NCBI GenBank assembly: GCA_023544605.1
Contig: JAMJFQ010000019.1
Span: forward strand, 1-22,962
From: ANME-2 cluster archaeon
Lineage (GTDB): Archaea > Halobacteriota > Methanosarcinia > Methanosarcinales > Methanocomedenaceae
Reading direction: 5' to 3'
Length of the DNA stretch: 22,962 bases
Part shown: piece after piece, positions 7,917 to 14,690 of the stretch
Layout of the letters: the number at the start of each line of letters is the position of its first letter
Numbering within the stretch: position 1 is the stretch's first letter
The notes under the pieces: model-generated
Told to the model about the DNA's origin: nothing
Databases searched by the model: none
What the model saw: the letters and a program-made list of their open reading frames with translations, nothing else
Program-made: the position numbers and the translations under genes

Positions 7917-8558
7917 TCATAGGGCATCTTTAAATGATTTGCGTTTCTCATCGACCAATGCATCATCTACTTCGGAATAACCCTCATTAGTGATTTTTAC
8001 TACCTTTATACCGTTCCCAGAGGCAGCATCCCTTTTAACAACATTATGCAGTGCCCTGATTGCCAGGTCAACCCCGTCATCAATGGACATATCTTTTTTG
8101 TATCTATCTTCAAGTATACCGTAAGCGATAGGAGAGCCTGACCCTGTTGAAACGGCCGTTGTCTCATCAAGCTGTCCTCCCATGGCATCCAGGGAATACA
8201 GGCTTGGCCCAGTCTTATCTACTCCACCAACAATAAGTTGTACCATAAGAGGGTAATACCGATTACTTGCAAGAACATTTGAAAGCAGGCTTACGATCCC
8301 TTTGATAGTCATGCTTTCCTGTCTTCGCATTTTATAAAGTTTAGATTCCACCTGCATGACCTTGACAAGCTGTTGAGCATCACCCACAGAACCTGCAGTT
8401 GTCATACCTACCAGGTCATCAATTTGGTATATTTTCTTGGCGTCTTTACTTGCTATAAAAAACCCCATGGTAGCTCTGCTCTCAGAAGCCAGGACGATGC
8501 CTTCGTTGCATACAAGTCCGATAGTCGTTGTACCTTTAAGTTCCTTTTCATTAACCAT
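7917..8558 (-). CDS. psmB: Proteasome beta subunit (20S core, catalytic)
   Basis: This is the proteolytic subunit of the archaeal 20S proteasome, made as a precursor and cleaved before Thr. The 213-aa protein has a short propeptide (MVNEKELKG) ahead of the nucleophile T10 in GTTTIG. Counting from that Thr, Glu17 (E26, in ASESRAT) and Lys33 (K42) match the Thermoplasma beta subunit. GSGSPIAYGIL (138-148) contains the conserved Ser region around position 129 of the mature enzyme. GAGGT precedes the ATG at 6 nt. It sits between an endonuclease III-like gene and fttA. The alpha subunit and PAN are not in this window, but a PAC2 protein is at 18.4 kb. Confidence 0.96.
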   Translation of the reverse strand: MVNEKELKGTTTIGLVCNEGIVLASESRATMGFFIASKDAKKIYQIDDLVGMTTAGSVGDAQQLVKVMQVESKLYKMRRQESMTIKGIVSLLSNVLASNRYYPLMVQLIVGGVDKTGPSLYSLDAMGGQLDETTAVSTGSGSPIAYGILEDRYKKDMSIDDGVDLAIRALHNVVKRDAASGNGIKVVKITNEGYSEVDDALVDEKRKSFKDAL

Positions 8559-8570
8559 ATGGATACCTCA

Positions 8571-8586
8571 TAGAAAAAATGAGAAA
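8571..8586 (-). repeat. U-rich 16-mer in the psmB leader, copy 1
   Basis: The coding-sense sequence TTTCTCATTTTTTCTA lies 12 nt upstream of the psmB ATG, directly followed by the Shine-Dalgarno GAGGT. It is identical to the copy in the next gene's leader (7830-7845). Confidence 0.5.
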
Positions 8587-8619
8587 ATCAGTTAACTCCT
8601 CTCCTATATTAGTATCGCC

Positions 8620-9240
8620 CTATATAAGGATTTTCCCATTATTTAGCAGTACACAATCCTCGCACCTGTGCCTGGTGCAGTACTTTTTACCATATTCCAC
8701 TATCAGAGCATGGTACTCCTTGAACAGGTCCACATCAGGTTCAAGTTCAGATTCAAACTTCTGCTGTAGTATGCGGTAATTACCATCGAGCCCAAGGCAC
8801 CCCAGTATCCTGCGGGTATATGCGTCGATGACGAACTTCGGTTTGCCAATCGCGTATAAGATGATACTGTCTGCGGTCTCATTTCCGACACCATCAAGTT
8901 CAAGCAGTTCCCTGCGCAGAACATTTACAGGCATGTCCCACATTGTATCCTCGTGGCGGGAAAAATAAGAGGCCAGGTTTTTCAGCCGTCTGGCTTTCTG
9001 ACGGTAGAAACCGGTACATTTTACCAGTTCTTCAAGGATATCTGTATCAGCAGCAGCCAGGATTTCAGGTTCAAGCAATGAGTGCTCTTTAAGATCCAAA
9101 ATGGCACGCTCCACATTGTTCCACCGGGTCTGCTGGGTCAGGATCGCTCCTACAGCCACTTCAAAAGGTGTGTCTGCCGGCCACCAGTCCTGGTGACCCA
9201 GTGCATGTAGGAGCTGTTCATAGATATCTATCAAACGCAT
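8620..9240 (-). CDS. Endonuclease III-related HhH-GPD protein (COG2231-like DNA glycosylase)
   Basis: This is a probable base-excision repair glycosylase. The 206-aa protein has the helix-hairpin-helix LDGVGNETAD (115-124) and the conserved Asp in FVIDAYTRRI (D139). The Lys that gives endonuclease III its lyase activity (normally in GVGRKTA) is Glu121 here, so a glycosylase without that lyase step is likely. The C-terminal cluster shows C188-x4-C193-x2-C196, but no fourth cysteine follows; the protein ends ten residues later, so Fe-S binding is uncertain. The substrate cannot be read from the sequence. Its start overlaps npdG by 10 bp, indicating co-transcription, and psmB follows after 61 bp. 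Confidence 0.85.
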   Translation of the reverse strand: MRLIDIYEQLLHALGHQDWWPADTPFEVAVGAILTQQTRWNNVERAILDLKEHSLLEPEILAAADTDILEELVKCTGFYRQKARRLKNLASYFSRHEDTMWDMPVNVLRRELLELDGVGNETADSIILYAIGKPKFVIDAYTRRILGCLGLDGNYRILQQKFESELEPDVDLFKEYHALIVEYGKKYCTRHRCEDCVLLNNGKILI

Positions 9241-9887
9241 TGTATGCCCAGATGTTTCTTCTTATTATACATTGCCAGGTTGACCAACAAGGGCGTAAGG
9301 CTTTCCACCATAGATGAGACTTCAAGGGGACCGGCGATCAGAGGTCTAAGATCAGGGATATCCCAGACCAGGTCACTTACTATCTGGTTTGCCTCTTCGT
9401 CATCGCCGCAGATGAATACATCCATCTTCAACTTTTCCTCTATATCAGAGAGTTTTTTGGCTGAAACATTGTGGAACGCAGAAACCAATTTCACACCTTC
9501 AGGCAGCACTTTTTTAAACTCCATCGCTGCTGAACCCTCCATGGGAGGCGTATACTTGAAATACCCGTCCCTGGTCATGGGGACCACGATAGATATGAGG
9601 ATATGACCATCTTTCAGGTATGGCTTGACGCTTTCAATGGTAGATATAGCATGCTCGTATCGTATTGACAACACTACCACATCTGCCTGTTTCACTGCAT
9701 CGGCATTGATACACCCAGAGATGTTACCTGTCAGGTCACACTCTTCCAGGATGGTACAGTATTTATTGGCTGAATCTTCGGCTTTTTCACATTTCCTGGA
9801 GCCTATTATAATATCATGTTTTTGGCTCCACCTCATGGCAAGCCCCTCCCCGATACTACCGGTTCCGCCTAGAATTGCAATTTTCAT
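9231..9887 (-). CDS. npdG: F420H2:NADP oxidoreductase (NADPH-dependent F420 reductase)
   Basis: The enzyme transfers hydride between coenzyme F420 and NADP+ in the cytoplasm, linking methanogenic-type redox to biosynthesis. The 218-aa protein begins with the Rossmann motif GGTGSIGEGLA (8-18). GSRKCEKA (29-36) is the NADP ribose-phosphate contact region, VVLSIRYEHA (70-79) follows, and SAFHNVSAKKL (about 136-146) matches the F420-binding segment of Fno. Length is normal. The ATG at 9887 is preceded by GGGGTGGT. It heads the cluster npdG - endonuclease III-like - psmB - fttA. A TATA box and a perfect palindrome lie just upstream. Confidence 0.92.
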   Translation of the reverse strand: MKIAILGGTGSIGEGLAMRWSQKHDIIIGSRKCEKAEDSANKYCTILEECDLTGNISGCINADAVKQADVVVLSIRYEHAISTIESVKPYLKDGHILISIVVPMTRDGYFKYTPPMEGSAAMEFKKVLPEGVKLVSAFHNVSAKKLSDIEEKLKMDVFICGDDEEANQIVSDLVWDIPDLRPLIAGPLEVSSMVESLTPLLVNLAMYNKKKHLGIQCV

Positions 9888-9902
9888 AATACCACCCCAG
9901 TC

Positions 9903-9916
9903 ATGGTATTTACCAT
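9903..9916. promoter_or_regulatory. Perfect palindrome at the npdG promoter (candidate operator)
   Basis: ATGGTA-TT-TACCAT is a perfect inverted repeat. It overlaps the downstream end of the npdG TATA element (TTTTATATGG, minus strand, 9913-9922) and covers the space before the expected transcription start near 9892. Archaeal repressors typically block this interval. Confidence 0.45.
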
Positions 9917-9922
9917 ATAAAA
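9913..9922 (-). promoter_or_regulatory. Predicted TATA box of npdG
   Basis: Minus-strand TTTTATATGG is centred about 30 bp upstream of the npdG ATG, giving a very short leader that still contains the GGTGGT Shine-Dalgarno. Confidence 0.5.
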
Positions 9923-10004
9923 TGATTTTGCATTCAATGGGAAGTTCTGAAACGGTTTATCGTTATGCAATAAAGTAAAATTTGTATGCTGCCAACGTAA
10001 ATCC

Positions 10005-10020
10005 ACCGAAACTTATAAAT
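10005..10020 (+). promoter_or_regulatory. Predicted BRE/TATA promoter of the Roadblock cassette
   Basis: CACCGAAACTTATAAAT combines a purine-rich BRE (CGAAA) with TATA-like CTTATAAAT. Transcription would start near 10040. A second TATA-like element, AATTATAAAAG (10038-10048), could give a shorter leader. The rest of the 9888-10109 gap shows no other signal apart from the npdG promoter elements. Confidence 0.5.
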
Positions 10021-10109
10021 AACATTAAAAAACAAATAATTATAAAAGACGTAAAAATTCAATTATAGGGCTCGGGAAATTGAAAAATACTTTACATCGA
10101 GGGTTCTTG

Positions 10110-10436
10110 ATGGATACAAAAACTATTATTGATGATTTAACTGGAATTCAGGGAGTAAAAGGAATATCTATTATGAAAAATGATGGGAATGTGCTTGATT
10201 CTCATGAATTTTTGGAGACAGATAATGCACTGGTAGGTTTCTCAGGTACTGCGATCAATGATGCTACCAATATGTTCACACTTGGTAATGCCAGAAAATC
10301 CATTATCAGTGGAACCGGATATAAGATACTCATAATCATTTATCAGGATTATTTTATTGGTGTCATCATGGATGAGGATGCAGATGAAGATATTGTAGAC
10401 AAGGAGATTGAAACCTTGATCTCGAAAGGGGTGTGA
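10110..10436 (+). CDS. Roadblock/LC7-domain protein (stand-alone)
   Basis: Roadblock/LC7 proteins usually regulate small Ras-like or MglA-type GTPases or scaffold membrane complexes. The 108-aa product is a single alpha/beta Roadblock unit. An N-terminal helix (MDTKTIIDDLTGIQGVKG) leads into strand ISIMKNDGNVLDS, a middle helix (NALVGFSGTAINDATNMF), strands around KSIISGTGYKILIIIYQDYFIGVIM, and an acidic C-terminal helix. The ATG at 10110 is preferred over a TTG at 10080 because GAGGG precedes it and the domain begins there. It is the first gene of a four-gene cassette and ends 5 bp before the next. No GTPase is encoded nearby, so the partner is unknown. Confidence 0.8.
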   Translation: MDTKTIIDDLTGIQGVKGISIMKNDGNVLDSHEFLETDNALVGFSGTAINDATNMFTLGNARKSIISGTGYKILIIIYQDYFIGVIMDEDADEDIVDKEIETLISKGV

Positions 10437-10441
10437 TTCCC

Positions 10442-11152
10442 ATGGCAAACATTTTTAAAGAGATCAGGAACTCGGTTGATGGCGTGGTAGGTTCATATTT
10501 GATGAATATTGAAGGTGAGATTATAGGTCATGACGTCCCTTCCCTATTTGAAAATGAATTGATCAGGTCTTCAAGTGATCTGTTCCAGCTCATAGATATT
10601 GTGAAATCCGAACGTCCGATCAGCTGTATCAATGTCAAGGCTGACCAGGGATTTATCCAGCTGGCCATCAGTGATAGTCATATTTTGGGAACATTTGCCT
10701 CAAAACATGCTGATGAATCATTATTGAACCTGGTAGTAAAAAAGGCCATCGAGAGCATCACTACAGAAGATATTGTACCCATGGGAACAAACGTAGTCGC
10801 CTCTGAGACCCCTGCACAGATGTCATCTCCAGTAGAAGAAGCCCCACCAACACCGGCCCCTTCCGCCGAAAAAGTACCATCCCAGGCAGGTGAAGAGGTG
10901 AATAATGAGGTAAGGGTGGCCCTGTGCCAGGCTGTAAAAAGCAAGGTAAAGATCATGTACGGTGATAAGCGGGCGGAGTCCATAGTCACCGATGCTTTTG
11001 AGCAGGTGGGAGCCAAACGGGATACCCGGAATGCGCAGGAATTGAAGGCCGTCTTTGACATCCTGGCAAGTGGGATAATGGCCAAGATGCTGGGTAAGAA
11101 AAAAGCCAAGAGGTTTTTGGATGATCTTTATGAAAAACATGGATTAGCATAA
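10442..11152 (+). CDS. Roadblock/LC7-like protein with proline-rich linker and helical C-terminal domain
   Basis: The 236-aa product has three parts. Residues 1-108 form a Roadblock-like domain (ANIFKEIRNSVDGVVGSYLM through VVKKAIESI). Residues 115-155 are a low-complexity Pro/Glu/Ala/Ser linker (VEEAPPTPAPSAEKVP). Residues 155-236 are a basic, helical domain rich in Lys and Ala, ending RFLDDLYEKHGLA. The ATG at 10442 is preferred over a GTG at 10433 because GGGGTGTGAT sits at Shine-Dalgarno distance. The architecture suggests an adaptor that pairs with the preceding Roadblock protein and reaches another partner through its tail. I do not recognise the C-terminal domain. Confidence 0.75.
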   Translation: MANIFKEIRNSVDGVVGSYLMNIEGEIIGHDVPSLFENELIRSSSDLFQLIDIVKSERPISCINVKADQGFIQLAISDSHILGTFASKHADESLLNLVVKKAIESITTEDIVPMGTNVVASETPAQMSSPVEEAPPTPAPSAEKVPSQAGEEVNNEVRVALCQAVKSKVKIMYGDKRAESIVTDAFEQVGAKRDTRNAQELKAVFDILASGIMAKMLGKKKAKRFLDDLYEKHGLA

Positions 11153-11166
11153 AGGAGAGTAAAAAA

Positions 11167-11595
11167 ATGGTATCAATAAGCAAACATTCGAAAGAAATAT
11201 TTTATGGTGGCACAGTATTTATTATACTGCTGTTCATATTGTTCGGATATGTCTATCCGGCAACGAGTGGAGATGATGCAGCTAACAGGACGCTTCCTTT
11301 CAACAATGATCAGGGAATGTATACCAGCTGGTTCACGTATTTATTCTTCACCTTAGCACTTCTGATCCTGGGACAATCTCTCTATTCCACGTTCCTTAAG
11401 ATGGATATGAGTGAATGGAACTTATTTGCATTCGGCACATTTTTATTGTTCGTATTTGGACTGTGCGGAATCTTACAGGCGGTCTTTGACTATCATCTTT
11501 TTGCAATTGTAAAGGATATCTTTTTACCGCTAGGTCTGCTGTGCATTTTGATTTCTACCTATAAGATATATGAGCCGTTCGAAGAGGGGGAATAG
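11167..11595 (+). CDS. Small membrane protein with four predicted transmembrane helices
   Basis: The 142-aa product is not recognised. Hydrophobic segments lie at about 12-30, 53-75, 85-106 and 112-132. An extracytoplasmic-type loop follows the first helix (PATSGDDAANRTLPFNNDQG), and the protein ends in an acidic tail, YEPFEEGE. There are no charged catalytic motifs. A good Shine-Dalgarno (GGAGAG) stands 8-10 nt before the ATG. It lies 14 bp after the Roadblock-linker gene and 3 bp before the next membrane protein, so all four genes are probably one transcript. It may anchor the Roadblock proteins to the membrane; this is inferred from context only. Confidence 0.75.
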   Translation: MVSISKHSKEIFYGGTVFIILLFILFGYVYPATSGDDAANRTLPFNNDQGMYTSWFTYLFFTLALLILGQSLYSTFLKMDMSEWNLFAFGTFLLFVFGLCGILQAVFDYHLFAIVKDIFLPLGLLCILISTYKIYEPFEEGE

Positions 11596-11598
11596 AAA

Positions 11599-11940
11599 AT
11601 GGCATATGATTTCGAAACACTCTATACTTCACTGGATTTGCTGATTATAATAGTATCATTTATTACTATGATTGCAAGTGCAGGGATTGCCTATATTACC
11701 AGGAAATTATGGTATGCCACTGCCGGAGCCTCTTATTTCTGGATGTTCCTTTCTGCATTTACCGGTTCAATCGCAATATATGCCGTTGCAAATTTTGCAA
11801 AGGTCACTTTTTTAAGCAATTATATCGCTATCTTGCCCCCACTGAAGGCTATCATGGATGTAGCACTGGTAAGTGCAGCAGTATATGCCTTCGTTGCATC
11901 TATCTTTATCAGGAAGATGTTTGAAGAACTTAGCGAATAA
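11599..11940 (+). CDS. Small membrane protein with three predicted transmembrane helices
   Basis: The 113-aa product is not recognised. Hydrophobic segments lie at about 11-33, 43-66 and 83-105. A short basic loop, TRKLW (34-38), separates the first two, and the protein ends IRKMFEELSE. It is rich in Ala, Ile and aromatic residues and lacks motifs for transport or catalysis. Its start is 3 bp after the stop of the four-helix protein, with AGAGGGGGAAT just upstream serving as Shine-Dalgarno inside that gene. It closes the Roadblock cassette and is followed by a hairpin terminator. Confidence 0.72.
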   Translation: MAYDFETLYTSLDLLIIIVSFITMIASAGIAYITRKLWYATAGASYFWMFLSAFTGSIAIYAVANFAKVTFLSNYIAILPPLKAIMDVALVSAAVYAFVASIFIRKMFEELSE

Positions 11941-11956
11941 ACAGGAACAACAAATA

Positions 11957-11984
11957 GGGGCATCATGCCCCCACCATTTTTTCT
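11957..11984 (+). terminator. Hairpin plus T-run terminator closing the Roadblock cassette
   Basis: GGGGCA (11957-11962) pairs with TGCCCC (11966-11971) around TCA, followed by ACCATTTTTTCT. It lies 16 bp after the last cassette gene, between convergent genes. The T-run favours the plus direction. Confidence 0.65.
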
Positions 11985-12000
11985 ATTTCCCTTAAAATTA

Positions 12001-12912
12001 TTATTTCTTCCTGATACTCCTCATGGTTTCTTTATGGAGGGATACGATCAGGTCACCCATCATTGCAAAGATGAACATCTGCAGGCCGCTCATAATAATA
12101 AGGGTGGTAAACAGTGCCAGCAGGACATGGGTAACTCCCAAAAGCCACTCATTCACCACATAGGCTCCGATGATCAATCCGGTTAAAATAGTTACGCTGC
12201 CCATCACACTGAAATAGAATAAAGGGTTGTTGATCTTCGCCATATTGAATATCGTCCTTCCTATCCTGAAACCATCGGTGATAGGATTTAACTTGGTCGC
12301 TGCAGCTCCTGCCCTGGCCAGATAGGTAATGGGAACTACCTTTATTTCAACTTCATTCCTGACACATTCCACGGTCATCTCGGTCTCTATCTCGAACCCT
12401 GTCTGGTTCAATGTCAGCATGGAAATGGTTTCACTGGTAAATCCCCGGTATCCGGAAAGAATATCTGAGAGCCAGATACCATAAGCGAATCCGAACATTT
12501 TGTTCAAAATCCTGTTCCCCAGGGAATTCAGTTTGGTGAAAGCACCTTTACCCGGGTTGGCAAAGCGGTCACCGATAATGTGTCCGGCACCCTGCTCAAA
12601 AGCTTCAATAAAGCGGTTGACCTCATCTGGCAGATAGGTATTATCACCGTCTATCATGATGATATAGGGGCTGTCTATACTATCAAAGGCCTGTATCACA
12701 GCCTGGCCTTTTCCCTTACCGGTCTGCATAACCACATTGACCCCTTTTTTCATGGCAATGTCGGCTGTCCCATCCTTGCTGTGACCGTCAACTACCAGGA
12801 TATTGGAAAATCCCAGGGATTTGAACTCATCAATAAGGTTGCCTATAGTATGGGATTCGTTCAAGGTGGGTATGAAGATGCAAACATCGTCAAGGTTAAT
12901 GGTGCTGCTCAT
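12001..12912 (-). CDS. aglJ: AglJ-like GT2 glycosyltransferase (dolichol-phosphate N-glycan initiation)
   Basis: AglJ-type enzymes load the first sugar onto dolichol phosphate for S-layer N-glycosylation. The 303-aa product has a GT-A domain with VCIFIPTLNE (10-19), VVDGHSKDGT (40-49), the DXD-type metal site IDGDNTY (87-93), GDRFANPGKG (114-123), DILSGYRGF (150-158) and GFEIETEMTVEC (172-183). Two C-terminal transmembrane helices (about 231-251, 259-283) follow NNPLFYF. This order matches the Haloferax AglJ family as I remember it. The start at 12912 is preferred over a TTG at 12975: GGAGA precedes it, and the family begins just before DDVC. It is last in a run with map and a sequon-rich protein. 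A dolichol-phosphate mannose synthase is the main alternative. Confidence 0.82.
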   Translation of the reverse strand: MSSTINLDDVCIFIPTLNESHTIGNLIDEFKSLGFSNILVVDGHSKDGTADIAMKKGVNVVMQTGKGKGQAVIQAFDSIDSPYIIMIDGDNTYLPDEVNRFIEAFEQGAGHIIGDRFANPGKGAFTKLNSLGNRILNKMFGFAYGIWLSDILSGYRGFTSETISMLTLNQTGFEIETEMTVECVRNEVEIKVVPITYLARAGAAATKLNPITDGFRIGRTIFNMAKINNPLFYFSVMGSVTILTGLIIGAYVVNEWLLGVTHVLLALFTTLIIMSGLQMFIFAMMGDLIVSLHKETMRSIRKK

Positions 12913-12971
12913 GTCCGTGTTTCTCCAATGGGATTTTGGTTTACCCGACAATACATCGGCGTAACACATAT

Positions 12972-13766
12972 TCAATGTTTTGATACTATTACTGCGACAG
13001 TGATGATAAGGAGTATGGATGCCGAAGGAATGAAGGGAATTGGGATGGTGGGCGTGGGCGCGACTGATACGTCCTCATCCACCGGGGTCATCAGGGAGGG
13101 GTCCGTGGAAACGTCCGTATTGTTAATAGAGGTCTGGTTGATATGGTATGTTATCTCTGCTTCTCCTGGTTTAAGGGTCTGGTTCGGGTCATTGGCGAAC
13201 CTGCCTGAAAGTTCACACGCAAGTAGGCTTACATTATCAATACCTCGGGTGGATATAATTCCCGTTCCTTCGGGGAACCTGACAGATAATCTACTCTCCG
13301 GCTCACCCAGCAACCACAGGGTGCTGCTGTTTTGGAGCAAATACTCCTCAAGCCGGTAATTTACCACGAAGGTATTTGTAATGCTGGTCAGGGTCTTATC
13401 CGGCCCCAGTGCCCTATCAGAAAGTGAAGCATCGATATCCAGTATCTCAATGCCGTTTGAGGAATTATTGATTTTTACATCCATTTTCTGTTCAATAGAG
13501 GTCCTGAACTTATCCCTCATCTGCTTATCTTTCTTCAACAATTCCCAGGCACTGACAAAGTCATCCTTATTGCCTTGCCTTTTATCGATGTCATATTTGT
13601 ACACATAGGAATCCAGGCCCGATATGTTCTCAGTATATTGCCATTGCATACTGTTACTCTGGATGCTGATATGATTGCTCCATTCATGTGCAGCAAAGCT
13701 TCCGCTAACCATTAATGAGCATACTGTTATGAACAACAGTCCTGTTATTATTCCATGACCCGACAT
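12972..13766 (-). CDS. Secreted, C-terminally anchored, sequon-rich protein of unknown function
   Basis: The 264-aa product is not recognised. It has an N-terminal signal or anchor (about 7-25, ending SGSFAA). A soluble ectodomain (27-240) carries about eight N-glycosylation sequons: N47, N100/N101, N146, N178, N195, N210 and N215. A Thr/Pro-rich stalk (PTPTIPIPFIP) precedes a final hydrophobic helix (about 248-262). The topology is that of an outer-surface membrane protein exposed to N-glycosylation. It starts 2 bp after the map stop and is followed by an AglJ-like glycosyltransferase, so it may be a client or partner of the glycosylation pathway. The C-terminus lacks the basic end of PEF-CTERM sorting signals. 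Confidence 0.75.
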   Translation of the reverse strand: MSGHGIITGLLFITVCSLMVSGSFAAHEWSNHISIQSNSMQWQYTENISGLDSYVYKYDIDKRQGNKDDFVSAWELLKKDKQMRDKFRTSIEQKMDVKINNSSNGIEILDIDASLSDRALGPDKTLTSITNTFVVNYRLEEYLLQNSSTLWLLGEPESRLSVRFPEGTGIISTRGIDNVSLLACELSGRFANDPNQTLKPGEAEITYHINQTSINNTDVSTDPSLMTPVDEDVSVAPTPTIPIPFIPSASILLIITVAVIVSKH

Positions 13767-13768
13767 GG

Positions 13769-14677
13769 TTATCGTGTGATCACTTTACAGCCGTCCTCTT
13801 CCACAATAATAGTGTGTTCTGCCTGGGAGACCAATGCTCCTTTTTCTTCTTTTAATACCGGGTATGACGAGATGTTCCCGTTCTTTTCCAGTTGGAGCAG
13901 TGCAAAATCCAGGTGCTTGGAGTTGAGCCAGCGTTTAGCAAAAGGCAGAGTTTGGTAAGCTTCAATCTCTTTAAGCAGCGCCCTGGCTGCAGGTGCACGG
14001 ATAGGTCTGGTGCCGACCAGGTGATATATCTCTGTGCTGCCGCCTTCGGTCACATGGCCCTGGCCGTTCGTGGCGAAAGGTTCGATGGCCACTACCTGGC
14101 CCACTTCAAGGATGACACCTTTGTCTATGGGGATGTTGGGAATGCTGGGCGGGACATGCTGCATATATTGGGCCAGGCCATGCCCGGTCAGGTTGGCAAC
14201 AGGTTTGTACCCGAACCCGGTAATAGTGTCATTGATGATAATCCCAAGCTCTGCCGTATTGATGCCGGCGTGGATGGCCTGGATGGCGGCTTCAAGGGCG
14301 GCCTCGGCAGCCTCCACAAGTTCGGGGTTGCCTGATAGGTCCACGGTGATGGCTGTATCGGCGATGTAACCGTCTATGTGCACACCAATGTCAAGTTTTA
14401 CCATATCCTCACCAAAGACATCGGTATCGTCCTTTTTGGGTGTGGCATGGGCGGCTTCCTCGTTGCAGGAGATGTTTATGGGAAAGGCAGGTTCTCCTCC
14501 CCCTTCACGTATCATATCCTCTGCGAACCGGGCCACCTCAAGCAGGTTTGTGCCCACTTTGACCTGTTTGGCCGTTTCTTCCCTGACCTTTGAGAGTATC
14601 TTACCGGCAGTTACGTATTTTTCAATTATTTCGTTGATCTCTTCCAGCATCTGTTTTTCATCCAGTTTATCATCCAT
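13769..14677 (-). CDS. map: Methionine aminopeptidase, archaeal type II
   Basis: The enzyme removes the initiator Met from new proteins. The 302-aa product is an M24 pita-bread fold with all five metal ligands: D96 (KLDIGVHIDG), D107 (IADTAI), H166 (LTGHGL), E199 (AIEPFAT) and E287 (AEHTIIV). The substrate-binding His residues H77 and H174 are also present. The insert between H166 and E287 (about residues 230-275) marks type II enzymes. Length is normal. GGGTGAT precedes the ATG. It lies 13 bp after the M24 aminopeptidase gene and 2 bp before the sequon-rich protein, within one continuous minus-strand run. Confidence 0.96.
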   Translation of the reverse strand: MDDKLDEKQMLEEINEIIEKYVTAGKILSKVREETAKQVKVGTNLLEVARFAEDMIREGGGEPAFPINISCNEEAAHATPKKDDTDVFGEDMVKLDIGVHIDGYIADTAITVDLSGNPELVEAAEAALEAAIQAIHAGINTAELGIIINDTITGFGYKPVANLTGHGLAQYMQHVPPSIPNIPIDKGVILEVGQVVAIEPFATNGQGHVTEGGSTEIYHLVGTRPIRAPAARALLKEIEAYQTLPFAKRWLNSKHLDFALLQLEKNGNISSYPVLKEEKGALVSQAEHTIIVEEDGCKVITR

Positions 14678-14690
14678 GGTATCACCCTGA

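Noticed and set aside
10080..10109. TTG start that would extend the first Roadblock protein by ten residues
   Set aside because: ATG 10110 has a GAGGG ribosome site and coincides with the start of the domain.
12913..12975. N-terminal extension of the AglJ-like protein to a TTG at 12975
   Set aside because: The extension is not part of the family fold, and ATG 12912 has a GGAGA site upstream.
12972..13040. Archaeosortase PEF-CTERM signal on the sequon-rich protein
   Set aside because: The hydrophobic tail lacks the PEF motif and the terminal basic cluster, so a plain membrane anchor is simpler.
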